A stretch of DNA of 64,000 nucleotides from Opitutia bacterium. GTDB taxonomy: Bacteria; Verrucomicrobiota; Verrucomicrobiia; Opitutales; Opitutaceae. A program made the position numbers and the translations under genes. The notes below the pieces were generated by a model. The model did no database searches, had not been told where the DNA came from, and worked only from the letters and a program-made list of their open reading frames with translations. The stretch spans positions 27,443 through 91,442 of the forward strand of contig CANHJG010000002.1 in the NCBI GenBank assembly GCA_947461205.1, given 5' to 3'. The number at the start of each line of letters is the position of its first letter. The stretch's first letter is position 1. Shown piece after piece: positions 46,927 through 56,025 of the stretch.

Positions 46927-49227
46927 GTGGACCTCTACTCCGCCTTTTTTCGCCGCGCTCGGCCGTCCCGCCGACCAACCCGCCAGTCGTGGCGCCGCAC
47001 CACCGGGTGGACGCTCGCCGCCTATCTCACCGCCGTCGCGTGTGCGACCCTCGCCGGCTGCGGCCGCCCCGCCACCCCTTCCGCCTCGACCCCGCCCGCG
47101 ACACCCCGCACGGTCGCGGCGGCGGTCCAACAAACCTCCGCCTCCTGCCAAAGCTGCCACGCCGCGATTCACACCGCCTGGGCCCCGTCCGACCACGCCC
47201 TCGCCAACCGCGTCATCGACGCCCGCGACGAAGCGGCCTTCACCGCCCCAAAAACCATCGGCGACGGCGGCTCGCGCTTCGACCTCGCCTGGCAAAACGG
47301 CCGGCCCACCCTGACCGCCCCCGCGACCGCCACCGGCCCCGCCGTCCCTTACGCCCCCGATCTCATCCTCGGCCACAAACCCCTCTGGCAGCCGCTCGTC
47401 CCCGCTGGCGGAGGCCGCTGGCAGCCCACCGACCTCGCCTTCGATCCCGTGAAAAAAGACTGGTTCAACATCTTCGGGCAGGAAAACCGCCAGCCCGGCG
47501 AATGGGGCCACTGGACCGGCCGCGGCATGAACTGGAACTCCATGTGCGCCCACTGCCACATGACCGGATATCAGAAAAACTATGACGCCCTCGCGGACAC
47601 CTACAAATCCACCTGGGTCGAGCACGGCGTCGGCTGCATCCAGTGTCACGGACCCAGCACCGATGCCCACGTCCTCCCCAACTATAAAACCGCCGCGCCC
47701 GCCGCCCCGTTTCGCGGCGACCGCCAGCGCATGATGCACACCTGCGCCCCCTGCCACGCCCGCAACGAACTCCTCACCCACGATTTTCAACCCGGCGACA
47801 ATTACTTCGACCACCACCGTATCACGCTCCCCACCGAGGCGTCCGTGTTTTATCCCGACGGCCAGCAGCGCGACGAAGATTTCAACTGGACCTCCCTGCT
47901 CACCAGCCGCATGGGCCACGCCGGCGTCACCTGTCTCGACTGTCACGATCCGCACACCAACAAGACCATTTTGCCCGCGAGCGACAACTCGCTCTGCCTG
48001 CAGTGCCACGCCGCGCCCGGGCGCCTGCAGCCCAACGGCACGCGCGCCATTCCCATCGATCCGCTCGCCCACTCGCACCACGCCGCCGGCAGCACCGGCA
48101 ACCAGTGCATCACCTGCCATATGCCGACGACCTCCTACATGCAGCGCTCCCCGCGCCATGATCACGGCTGGCTGCGCCCCGACCCGCTCCTGACCAAAGA
48201 ACTCGGCATCCCCAACGCCTGCAATCGCTGCCACACCGACCAGTCTACCGAGTGGGCCATCGAAGCCGCCGACAAATGGTATGGCCCGAAACTCGATTCG
48301 CACCAGCGCACCCGCACCCGCGCCATCGCCGCCGCCCAGGCCAACCAGCCCGCCGCGCCCGCCGCGATCCTCGCCGTCCTCGCCCGCGAAGACGTCCCCG
48401 CGTGGCGCGCCACCTTGCTCGATCTCCTCACGCCCTTCGAGCGCACCGGCCCCGTCGTCGCCGTCGCCCAGACCGCGCTCGCCGCCCCCGATCCGCTCGA
48501 GCGCGCCGCGGCCGTCCGCCTCCTCAACGGCCACGCGCCGTCCCACGACCGGCTCCACGCCCTGCTGCAGGACCCCATCCGCCTCGTCCGCCTCGACGCC
48601 GCCTGGGCGCTCTCCGCCGAACTCCCCGAGAACTCCCCGTCCCGCCGCGAACTCGACGCCTATTTCGCCCTCTCCGCCGACCAGCCGGGCGGCCGCCTCC
48701 GCATCGGCCAGGACCTCGCCAACCGCGGCCGCTACGCCGAAGCCGAAAAATCCATCAAGCTCGCCGTGCAATGGGACCCCAATTCCCCCGGCATCTACGA
48801 GGCGCTCGGCTTCGTCCACAACGCGCAGGGCGCGGCCCAGCCCGCCGCCGCCGCCTTTTTCCGCGCCGCGCAACTGCAGCCGAACGACGCCCCGTCCGCC
48901 TACCGCGCCGCCCTCGCCTTCGCCGAAGCCCGCCAGCCCGCTGACGCCGAGATGGCCTTCCGCCAGGCCATCCAACGCGACCCGCGGTTCGACCGCGCGT
49001 GGTATAATCTCGGCCTCCTCCTCGCCCAGGCCAACCGCCTGCCCGACGCCGCCGCCGCGCTCCGGCAGGCCGAGTCGATCGCCCCCGCGTCTCCTGATTA
49101 CCCCTACGCCCTCGCCACCATCCTGCTCCGCAGCGGCGACCGCACCGGCGCCCAAGCCGCAGCGCGCCGCACCCTCGCCCTCGATCCGACCCGCGCCGAC
49201 GCCCGCCAGCTCCTGTCCGCGCCGTAA
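46927..49227 (+). CDS. Eight-haem cytochrome c with TPR domain, probable lipoprotein
   Basis: About 766 residues from a GTG at 46927; the real start is uncertain because no ATG precedes the signal. After an arginine-rich head comes a membrane segment ending in CATLAGC, a lipobox. Eight CxxCH motifs lie at residues ~74-436: CQSCH, CAHCH, CIQCH, CAPCH, CLDCH, CLQCH, CITCH and CNRCH. A HEAT-like stretch follows, then TPRs (residues ~600-760; AEKSIKLAVQWDPNSPGIYE, AWYNLGLLLAQANRLPDAAA). Such proteins shuttle electrons in the periplasm or act in multihaem oxidoreductase systems. It is 38 bases upstream of the EF-hand/redoxin/cytochrome/monooxygenase gene, so the two probably act together. Confidence 0.88.
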   Translation: MDLYSAFFRRARPSRRPTRQSWRRTTGWTLAAYLTAVACATLAGCGRPATPSASTPPATPRTVAAAVQQTSASCQSCHAAIHTAWAPSDHALANRVIDARDEAAFTAPKTIGDGGSRFDLAWQNGRPTLTAPATATGPAVPYAPDLILGHKPLWQPLVPAGGGRWQPTDLAFDPVKKDWFNIFGQENRQPGEWGHWTGRGMNWNSMCAHCHMTGYQKNYDALADTYKSTWVEHGVGCIQCHGPSTDAHVLPNYKTAAPAAPFRGDRQRMMHTCAPCHARNELLTHDFQPGDNYFDHHRITLPTEASVFYPDGQQRDEDFNWTSLLTSRMGHAGVTCLDCHDPHTNKTILPASDNSLCLQCHAAPGRLQPNGTRAIPIDPLAHSHHAAGSTGNQCITCHMPTTSYMQRSPRHDHGWLRPDPLLTKELGIPNACNRCHTDQSTEWAIEAADKWYGPKLDSHQRTRTRAIAAAQANQPAAPAAILAVLAREDVPAWRATLLDLLTPFERTGPVVAVAQTALAAPDPLERAAAVRLLNGHAPSHDRLHALLQDPIRLVRLDAAWALSAELPENSPSRRELDAYFALSADQPGGRLRIGQDLANRGRYAEAEKSIKLAVQWDPNSPGIYEALGFVHNAQGAAQPAAAAFFRAAQLQPNDAPSAYRAALAFAEARQPADAEMAFRQAIQRDPRFDRAWYNLGLLLAQANRLPDAAAALRQAESIAPASPDYPYALATILLRSGDRTGAQAAARRTLALDPTRADARQLLSAP

Positions 49228-49265
49228 CCCTGCAACGCCCGCGCCCCGCGTGCGTCTCCCCCGCC

Positions 49266-51314
49266 ATGCCCGCCCGTTTTTCCCCCGCCTGCTGCTCCCT
49301 CCTCCTCGTGGCCACGGCGTGGGCCGGCGCCGCCGACCCGGCCGATGGGCTTGAGGCACGCTTCCGGCAGCTCGACGCCAACCACGACGGCCAACTGACC
49401 CGCGCGGAGGCCGGCCAGGCGCCCTGGTTTGACCGGCTCGACCCCCGCGGCTCCGGTGTCATCACCCTCGCGGACATCCGCGCCGTCGCCCGTGGCCTCG
49501 CCCGCGAACGCGCCAACCCGGCCGCCGCACCGGCCCCCGCGGCAACCGCCCCAGCCGCTGCGCCCGCCGCCGTGGATTCGCCGCGGCAGGGGCCCGTCGT
49601 CGTCAAACCCGCGGAGCGCGGCGTGGGCCGTCTCGTCCCCGATCTCGCCTTCACCGATTTCGCCGGCCGCCCGGGCCGCCTCTCCGACCACCGGTCTGCG
49701 CCGGCCCTCGTGATCGCTCTCACCAGCACCACCTGTCCGGTCACGATGAAATACACGTCCAGCCTCGCCCGCCTCGAACAGGCGTTCGCCGCCCAGGGCG
49801 TCGCGTTCCTGTTCGTCAATCCGACCGCCACCGACACGCCCGCCGACATCCGCACCGCCCTCGAGGCCCACGCCCTTGCCGGCCGCTATGTCCACGACCG
49901 CGACGGTCGCCTCGCCTCCGCGCTGGAGGCTAAGTCCACCGCCGAAGTCTTCGTCCTCGATGCCGCGCGCACGCTGGTTTACCGCGGCGCGCTCGACGAC
50001 CAGTATGGCTTGGGCTTCGCCCTCGACGCCCCTCGCGTCAGCTACGTGCGCGACGCGCTCGCCGCCGTTCTCGCCGGTCAACATCCCTCCGTCACCGCCA
50101 CTGACGCGCCCGGTTGCGCCCTCGATTTTTCCGCGGCGGCGCCCGCGGCGCCCGCACCGCTCGTGACGTATCACAACCGCATTTCGCGCCTGCTCCAAAA
50201 CAATTGCCTCGAGTGCCACCGCGACGGCGGGGTCGCGCCCTTCAGCCTCGCAACCTACGAGGACGTCCGGGCCCACGCCGGCATGATGCGCCGACAGGTC
50301 GCCCGCGGCGCCATGCCTCCGTGGTTCGCCGCGCCACCCGCCCCCGGCGAACCGAGCCACTGGAAAAACGACCGCTCGCTCGCTCCCGCCGACCGCGCCG
50401 ATCTCGTCGCCTGGCTCGCCGGCGAAAAACCCGTCGGTAATCCGGCCGACGCCCCGTTGCCCCGCGTCTTCCCCGCCGGCTGGCTGATCGGCCCGCCCGA
50501 CGCCGTCCTCGAGTTTCCCCGCGCCGTCGCGATCAAGGCCGACGGAGTCATGCCGTATCAGACAATCCGCGTCGCCACGAATTTCACCGCGGACACGTGG
50601 ATCCGCGGTTACGAGATCCGGCCCACCGCCCGCGCCGTCGTCCACCACGTCATCGTCCGCGTGCATCCACCCGGCGAGCCGGGCCGCCGCGGACGCAACC
50701 CCGGGGCCGACGAACGCGACGGCTTCTTCGCCGCCTATGTACCCGGCAACACCCACGCGATTTTTCCGGCGGGCTTCGCCAAGCAGATCCCTGCGGGCTC
50801 CACCCTGAGTTTCCAGATGCACTACACGCCGAACGGCCACGCCACGACCGACCGCACCCACCTCGGCCTCCTCTTTGCGCCCGCGCCGCCGCAGCACGTC
50901 ATCCAGGTCGCCGGTCTCGCCAATCCCCGCCTGCTGATCCCCGCCGGGGCCGCCCACCACCCCGAGACCACCGCGCTCACGCTGCCCGCGACGGTGACCC
51001 TCCTCAGCCTCCTCCCCCACATGCATGTCCGCGGCAAGGCCGCCCGCTACGAGGCCGTGCTCCCCGACGGCACGCGCCGACTCCTCCTCGACGTGCCCGC
51101 CTACGATTTCAACTGGCAACTGGCGTATCAGTTCGCCGAACCGCCCACGCTCCCGCGCGGCACGCGCCTGGTCTACACCGCGTGGTATGACAACAGCGCC
51201 GGCAACCCGGCCAATCCCGACCCGACCAAAACCGTGCGCTGGGGCCCGCAAACCTTCGACGAAATGATGCTCGGCTACGTCGAATATTTTACTCCCGAGC
51301 AGAACCGATTTTAG
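49266..51314 (+). CDS. EF-hand / redoxin / cytochrome c / copper type II monooxygenase-like fusion
   Basis: 682 residues with a signal peptide (ACCSLLLVATAWAGA). Domain order: EF-hand (DANHDGQLTRAE, residues ~38-80), Ala/Pro linker, redoxin (LVPDLAFTDFAGRPGRLSDH with a single Cys157 in TTCPVTMKY), a cytochrome motif CLECH (Cys314) with GAMPPWFA, and a C-terminal domain like peptidylglycine/dopamine hydroxylases. The copper ligands expected for that fold are visible: His460-His461 (VVHHVIV), His519 (FQMHYTPNG), His585 and His587 (LPHMHVRG) and a Met at 667-668 (DEMMLGY). Oxygen- or peroxide-linked oxidation with electrons via its own haem and the upstream cytochrome is plausible. The substrate is unknown. 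Confidence 0.85.
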   Translation: MPARFSPACCSLLLVATAWAGAADPADGLEARFRQLDANHDGQLTRAEAGQAPWFDRLDPRGSGVITLADIRAVARGLARERANPAAAPAPAATAPAAAPAAVDSPRQGPVVVKPAERGVGRLVPDLAFTDFAGRPGRLSDHRSAPALVIALTSTTCPVTMKYTSSLARLEQAFAAQGVAFLFVNPTATDTPADIRTALEAHALAGRYVHDRDGRLASALEAKSTAEVFVLDAARTLVYRGALDDQYGLGFALDAPRVSYVRDALAAVLAGQHPSVTATDAPGCALDFSAAAPAAPAPLVTYHNRISRLLQNNCLECHRDGGVAPFSLATYEDVRAHAGMMRRQVARGAMPPWFAAPPAPGEPSHWKNDRSLAPADRADLVAWLAGEKPVGNPADAPLPRVFPAGWLIGPPDAVLEFPRAVAIKADGVMPYQTIRVATNFTADTWIRGYEIRPTARAVVHHVIVRVHPPGEPGRRGRNPGADERDGFFAAYVPGNTHAIFPAGFAKQIPAGSTLSFQMHYTPNGHATTDRTHLGLLFAPAPPQHVIQVAGLANPRLLIPAGAAHHPETTALTLPATVTLLSLLPHMHVRGKAARYEAVLPDGTRRLLLDVPAYDFNWQLAYQFAEPPTLPRGTRLVYTAWYDNSAGNPANPDPTKTVRWGPQTFDEMMLGYVEYFTPEQNRF

Positions 51315-51746
51315 CTCGGCGGGCCTGTCCCCGCGCCGGACCGTTGAACGCGTGAGCCGACCACCGGCGGCCAGCCCACCCCGCCCCGCACCGCCGCCCT
51401 GCCTCCAGCTTGCCGGCGAGGACCCAAACCCCGGGCGCATCCGCCGGGCCGAAAAACGTGGCGGACATTTCATCGCGGCACCTCGCCAGGCCCACCGCTC
51501 AAGCTGATGGTTTTCCCCGGGGAGCTCGGCGGGCTGCCGCCCGACGGAAAGAGTGGTCTCCCTCCTCATGCGACCGCGCGCGACCCTTTGAATTCCAACC
51601 CTGCGAACGGTGCAGCGGCGCACGGCCGCGCCCCAGATCGGCAACAACCGCCGCCCCGTTTCCGCCGCCTGCGCCGCCGGCGTGCCCGCGATGGGCACGT
51701 GGCTGCGGCCGAAACCGCGCCCGGGGTCCTGCCGCCCGCGGTGACC
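51315..51746. other. Intergenic region between convergent genes
   Basis: 432 bases between the stops of the monooxygenase-like gene and the methyltransferase gene. No protein family, RNA gene or clear hairpin terminator was recognised; open frames are Arg/Pro-rich shadows. Confidence 0.4.
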
Positions 51747-52964
51747 TCACTCGCGCCCGCGCGCCCCCGCGGCGGGCTCGACCGCCACCGCCCCGAGCCC
51801 GGCCCACACCCACAACATCTCCCGCCCGGCTTGCGTTCGCCTCCACGGCGCCAGCTCACCTTCGCCTGCAATCCCTGCGGCGACCCACGCCCGCAGCGCG
51901 CCGGCCTGCGCCGGCGTCAAAGTCCACTCGACGCGTACGTGAAACATCGGGCACCGCACCACGGCCTTTACGGTCCTCCGCCCCGCGGCCGCCCCGATCG
52001 TCACCCCATACAAACCCGTCCACCGCAGCCGTTGCTCCGGCGCGGCGGCGAAAACCAGATCCATTCCGCCCGCGCTCGCGCGCCGCAGCATGATCCGGTG
52101 AAACCCCGCCGGCCGCGCGTGATCAAGTCGCGCCGCCAACTCGCCCGCCCCGGCCGGATACAGGGGCCGATAATCTTTCCGCTCGATCGTCAGATGCAGC
52201 GCCAGCGGCAAAATATCCGTCCCCGCGATTTCCCAGCCGGCCGCATTCGCCTCCGTCCGCCACCGCGCCAGCGGCCAGTTATTGAAATGCGCCCCGCACA
52301 CATCGCCGCCCAGATAGCTCGCGGACATCGTCGCAAGCTCACCGCTCCCGTCGTCGTTGAGCGCATCCCACAACCCCAGCAGCTCGCGCAGCCGCCGTTC
52401 GTCGCGCAACTCGTCCACCGCGAACCCAAATCCCGCGAGCCACGACCGCAGCCGCGTCGCCGGATGCGCCTCACCATTGACCCCGAGATACAGCGCGCCG
52501 TCCGCCCGCAGAGCCGGGGCCAGATTCTTCAACACCCGCACCGGCTCCGGAATGTAGCTCAGGACGCCGTGACAGGTGATCAGGTCGTAGTCCCCGCCGA
52601 CGGAGCGCACGAGGTTCTCGTCCGTCAGATCCGCCACCCGGAAGGTGATGGGCTTCCCGGTCACCACGGTCCGTTGCAGCTTCCGCGCCACCGCGATGGA
52701 ACGCGGACTGAAGTCCACCGCCACAATCTCGGCGGTCGGCCAGCGTCGCCGCAAAATGAACGCCTCGACCCCCGTGGCGCACCCCGCGACGAGCACTCGC
52801 TTGGGCGCGGCGCGCCCGGGCCGACCGATCGCCTGCATCCAGCGCGATGCCGGCAACGACGTGTCCTTCTCAACGAGGAGGTTGATCTCCGTCCTCGGGT
52901 AAGGTCGTCGCTCATAATTCTTCTTGGTGCGTTCTTCCGATGTCATCGCTGAGTGATCGGGCAT
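51747..52964 (-). CDS. Class I SAM-dependent methyltransferase
   Basis: 405 residues (399 if the later ATG at 52946 is used). The N-terminus has NYERRPYPRTEINLL, a motif typical of methyltransferases with a Y-x-x-x-P-Y-P lead, then the SAM-binding strand RVLVAGCATGVEAFIL with IVAVDFSPRSIAVARKL. The substrate-side YDLITCHGVLSYIPEP and LRADGALYLGVNGE complete the Rossmann-like fold by residue ~180. The last ~200 residues are an accessory domain without recognised motifs. The methyl acceptor is unknown. It is convergent with the monooxygenase-like gene and divergent from the desaturase. Confidence 0.82.
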   Translation of the reverse strand: MPDHSAMTSEERTKKNYERRPYPRTEINLLVEKDTSLPASRWMQAIGRPGRAAPKRVLVAGCATGVEAFILRRRWPTAEIVAVDFSPRSIAVARKLQRTVVTGKPITFRVADLTDENLVRSVGGDYDLITCHGVLSYIPEPVRVLKNLAPALRADGALYLGVNGEAHPATRLRSWLAGFGFAVDELRDERRLRELLGLWDALNDDGSGELATMSASYLGGDVCGAHFNNWPLARWRTEANAAGWEIAGTDILPLALHLTIERKDYRPLYPAGAGELAARLDHARPAGFHRIMLRRASAGGMDLVFAAAPEQRLRWTGLYGVTIGAAAGRRTVKAVVRCPMFHVRVEWTLTPAQAGALRAWVAAGIAGEGELAPWRRTQAGREMLWVWAGLGAVAVEPAAGARGRE

Positions 52965-53491
52965 CCGTCACCGCGGGTCAACGACGCCCGCGCCCCGTGC
53001 GGCCCGCGCCCGCCGCGACCCCTCCGGTTTCCGGTCGTCATCCACCGCCCGGTCGCTGCGCGCACCCAGCCCGAAGACGGCTGCGTCCCTTCAGCCCGAG
53101 GCCAGGGTCCTCGCGCCTGGCAAAACCGGCCGGTGATTTCGTCGGCCGCCCGCTGGCGGACGCATTTTCCGAGCGCGCGCCAGCGCGCGGCCTAGGCCAG
53201 GCTGAATCGTGCCGGTTGAGGGGGGAAAAAAACGCGGGGACCGTCGGCACGTTGGGGCTCTCGCAGACCCTTTCGCGCGCTCCGGTGCGTTCAAAAATGG
53301 TTTAAGTCTGACCGGAGCGCGCGAAAGCCGAACCCCGTCCGCCTCGCGCGGCGCCGCAGCGGACGCGAGCGCTTCCGGCCCCGCGCGTCGTGCGGCACTT
53401 CTTCAGACGGGCGCTTCGAAAAAATCCAGTAATTCGGTTGAGGCAAAGGCAGGGCCGTGCTTTGATCGTCGGGTTCAGTGCTAAATAAACC
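52965..53491. promoter_or_regulatory. Upstream region of the fatty-acid desaturase gene
   Basis: 527 bases between the divergent methyltransferase and desaturase genes without any supported gene. It contains a perfect 17-bp inverted repeat (listed separately) about 165 bases before the desaturase start and an AT-richer stretch (GTGCTAAATAAACC) directly before the ATG at 53492. No good Shine-Dalgarno is visible there. Promoters for both genes must lie here but were not resolved. Confidence 0.4.
53270..53327. repeat. Perfect 17-bp inverted repeat upstream of the desaturase gene
   Basis: CTTTCGCGCGCTCCGGT (53270-53286) and ACCGGAGCGCGCGAAAG (53311-53327) are exact reverse complements around a 24-base, AT-rich loop. 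No T run follows either arm, so it is not a standard terminator. As RNA it would form a very stable stem-loop in the desaturase leader; as DNA it could be a binding site. Function unknown. Confidence 0.8.
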
Positions 53492-54559
53492 ATGACCACC
53501 ACCGCCCCCTCCTCCGACGCCAAGGTACCGCCAGTCGACCCGACCGCGTGGAAAGGAAGCGTGCTCAAGTATCAGGTGCCCTCGCTCTGGCGGGCGCTTT
53601 GGCAGGTGACCAACACCCTGGGGCTCTACGGGGCGCTCTGGTACGTCGCCTACCGCAGTCTGGCGGTTTCCTATTGGTTGACCGTTCCCCTCGCGATCCT
53701 CGCCGGCGGTGTGCTGGTGCGGGTGTTCATCATTTTCCACGACTGCGGCCACGGTTCGTTTTTCAAATCCCGGCTCGCGAACGATATCTTGGGTTTCATT
53801 ACGGGCCTGCTGACGTTCACGCCCTATTATCACTGGCGGTGGGAACACTCGATCCATCACGCCAGTGCGGGCAACCTCGACAAACGCGGTACCGGCGACA
53901 TCTGGACGCTCACGGTGCAGGAGTATATCGAGTCCTCGCGTTGGCGCCGGTTCGCCTACCGGCTGGCCCGCAATCCCGTCATTCTGTTCCTGATCGCCCC
54001 GCTGTTTGTCTTCGTCGTGCACCAGCGGTTCCCGACGCGCGGCGCCAACGCCCGCGAACGTCACTCCGTGCACCTGATGAACCTCGCCATCGTCTGCCTC
54101 GCGGCGGCGCTGTGCCTCGCGTTCGGTTTCAAGGCCTACCTGCTGATCCAACTGATCGCGATCGCCGTCGCGGGTTCCGCCGGAGTCTGGATGTTCTACG
54201 TCCAGCACCAATTCGAAGACGTGCAGTGGGAGCGGGCCGAGGAGTGGGACTTCACCGCCGCAGCCCTGGAAGGCAGCTCGTTCTACAAACTGCCCCGCGT
54301 GCTCCAGTGGTTCACCGGTAACATCGGATTCCACCACATCCACCATCTGAGCTCCCGCATTCCCAACTACAACTTGGAGCGGTGCCACCGCGAATTGAAG
54401 GAGGCCCAGGACGTCAAGCCGATCACGTTCTTCCCGAGCTTGAAGTCGCTCTTTCTCCATCTCTGGGACGAGGAGAGCAAACGCCTCGTGGGCTTCCGCG
54501 AGATGCGCGCTCGCCGCAAGGCCCAACGGCAGCAGTCCGCCGGGCTCCCGCAAACGTAG
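53492..54559 (+). CDS. Membrane fatty-acid desaturase (acyl-lipid, delta-12-like)
   Basis: 355 residues with four or so membrane helices and the three histidine boxes of the di-iron desaturases: HDCGHG (from His83), HSIHH (from His119) and HHIHH (from His281). The TPYYHWRWEHSIHHA and GNIGFHHIHHLSSRIPNYN contexts match the DesA/omega-6-like branch. It introduces a double bond into membrane-lipid acyl chains, usually for fluidity at low temperature. The ATG at 53492 fits the normal N-terminal length. The long leader with an inverted repeat suggests post-transcriptional or temperature control. It is convergent with the chaperone genes. Confidence 0.92.
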   Translation: MTTTAPSSDAKVPPVDPTAWKGSVLKYQVPSLWRALWQVTNTLGLYGALWYVAYRSLAVSYWLTVPLAILAGGVLVRVFIIFHDCGHGSFFKSRLANDILGFITGLLTFTPYYHWRWEHSIHHASAGNLDKRGTGDIWTLTVQEYIESSRWRRFAYRLARNPVILFLIAPLFVFVVHQRFPTRGANARERHSVHLMNLAIVCLAAALCLAFGFKAYLLIQLIAIAVAGSAGVWMFYVQHQFEDVQWERAEEWDFTAAALEGSSFYKLPRVLQWFTGNIGFHHIHHLSSRIPNYNLERCHRELKEAQDVKPITFFPSLKSLFLHLWDEESKRLVGFREMRARRKAQRQQSAGLPQT

Positions 54560-54632
54560 GCGACCGCACCCGCGCCATCGCGGCGACCCCACGCGCGGTT
54601 GCGCAGGGATCCCCCGCGCCTTTCCGGTCGCC

Positions 54633-54962
54633 TCAGCAGCCGCGCAGGAAACGCGCCTCCGCCCGCAGCCCCTCGAGTTCCTCGATCAGTCCAGCCACCA
54701 GGCAGAGGCCATGCAGATTCACCCCGTAGTCCGCGCGCAACCGTTCGATGCGCCGCAGCTTCCGGATCGTCTCCTCGTCGAACCACCACCCCTCCGTCTC
54801 CGGCGGAGCCAGCGGCGAAATCAGCCCGTGCCGGCAATACACCGCAATCAGGAAGCGCGGCGTCTGCGTCAGCTGCGCCACCGCCTCGATCGAATAGGCG
54901 ACATGCCCGACGGGCTCGAATAACTGCCGCGCGGTTAGGGCGCATGGATGGGTTGTGTTCAT
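54633..54962 (-). CDS. cbpM: Chaperone modulator CbpM
   Basis: 109 residues resembling a MerR-type winged helix followed by a short coiled region. The blocks QTPRFLIAVYCRHGLISPL, WWFDEETIRKLRRIERLR and YGVNLHGLCLVAGLIEEL are typical of CbpM, which binds and inhibits the J-domain of CbpA. The start is 9 bases after the CbpA stop, preceded by a strong Shine-Dalgarno (AGGAGG), so it is cotranscribed with the J-domain gene. Partner and length both support the call. Confidence 0.88.
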   Translation of the reverse strand: MNTTHPCALTARQLFEPVGHVAYSIEAVAQLTQTPRFLIAVYCRHGLISPLAPPETEGWWFDEETIRKLRRIERLRADYGVNLHGLCLVAGLIEELEGLRAEARFLRGC

Positions 54963-54971
54963 AATGACCTC

Positions 54972-55988
54972 CTAAATGGACGGGGCGTGGCCGTGCGGCC
55001 GTGCGGCTCCGGTTTCGCGCGTCGACCGCGCCGCCTCGCGGAGGCTCTCCCAAGCGGCCCGTTCCGCCGCGGCCGGATTCTGCGGCACGTTGATGCCCAC
55101 GACGACATACAGATCCCCCCGGCCGCCGCTCTGGCCCTTCGGCAGGCCGAGCCCCCGCACCCGCAGGTGCCGGCCGCCCGGCGTGCCCGGCAGAATCCGC
55201 ACTTTGACCGGACCGTCCAGCGACGACACCACCACGGAGGCGCCGAGGACCGCGTCCCACGGCGCGAGTTCAACCTCCTGATACAGGTCCGCTCCCCGCA
55301 CGCGCCAATCCGGATGCGCGGCATACTTCACCCGCAAATAAAGATCGCCCGCCGCTCCGCCGCCCGTCCCCGGCTCGCCTTTGCCCGGCACCCGGATCCG
55401 TCGGCCTTCCGCCGCTCCGGGCGGGATCCGCACGCTGAACGTGTGCGTCTCGCTCTCGCCGGTTTGCGGATCGCGCGTCCGGAGCGAGATCGGCCGGACC
55501 GTCCCGCGCATCACCTCGCCGAGCGTCACCAGGATGTCGCCTTCGACATCGAGCCCGCGGCGCGGACCGGTGCGCGCACCAGGCGGGGACGCGACCGGCA
55601 CAGCGCCCGCCGCAAAGCCCGCCCCACCGAAAAATTGCTCGAAAAAGTCGCTGAAGCCCGTCCCGCTGAAATGGAATTCGTGCCCCTGCCCCGCGCCGGC
55701 GAAATCGCCCCCGCCAAAACCGCGCGCCCCTTCGCCCGTCGCCGCCCCGGCCCCCCCGTCCGCCCAGCGTGCGCCCAGCGCGTCGTATTTCTTCCGCTTG
55801 ACCGGATCGCTCAGCACCTCGTTCGCCTCGTTGATCTCTTTGAATTTCTCCTCCGCCGACGGCTCGTCCCTCGCCACGTCGGGATGAAAGCGGCGGGCGA
55901 GTTTCCGAAACGCCTGTTTGATCTCGTCGTCCGTCGCTTCGCGCGACACGCCGAGGATCGTATAATAGTTTTGGAATTCCATCGCCAT
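54972..55988 (-). CDS. cbpA: CbpA-like DnaJ co-chaperone (J-domain, no zinc finger)
   Basis: About 338 residues. The ATG at 55988 (or the second ATG at 55982) begins the J-domain: NYYTILGVSREATDDEIKQA and RFHPDVA with the HPD triad. A Gly/Phe-rich linker covers residues ~75-145 (GFGGGDFAGAGQGHEFHF, FFEQFFGGAGF). Two C-terminal client domains follow (DVEGDILVTLGEVMRGTVRP, GDLYLRVKYAAHPDWRVRG, GGRHLRVRGLGLPKG). There is no C-x-x-C-x-G-x-G zinc region, so it is class B. CbpM is directly downstream and a nitroreductase gene is 37 bases upstream on the same strand. Confidence 0.92.
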   Translation of the reverse strand: MAMEFQNYYTILGVSREATDDEIKQAFRKLARRFHPDVARDEPSAEEKFKEINEANEVLSDPVKRKKYDALGARWADGGAGAATGEGARGFGGGDFAGAGQGHEFHFSGTGFSDFFEQFFGGAGFAAGAVPVASPPGARTGPRRGLDVEGDILVTLGEVMRGTVRPISLRTRDPQTGESETHTFSVRIPPGAAEGRRIRVPGKGEPGTGGGAAGDLYLRVKYAAHPDWRVRGADLYQEVELAPWDAVLGASVVVSSLDGPVKVRILPGTPGGRHLRVRGLGLPKGQSGGRGDLYVVVGINVPQNPAAAERAAWESLREAARSTRETGAARPHGHAPSI

Positions 55989-56025
55989 GACCGGGACCGC
56001 CCGCCGGATCGGGTTCAAACGGAGC

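Noticed and set aside
46921..51698. Very long minus-strand frames opposite the cytochrome and monooxygenase-like genes.
   Set aside because: They are Gly/Arg/Glu-rich mirror frames of the haem proteins. The plus strand has eight plus one CxxCH motifs and copper ligands, so the minus frames are shadows.
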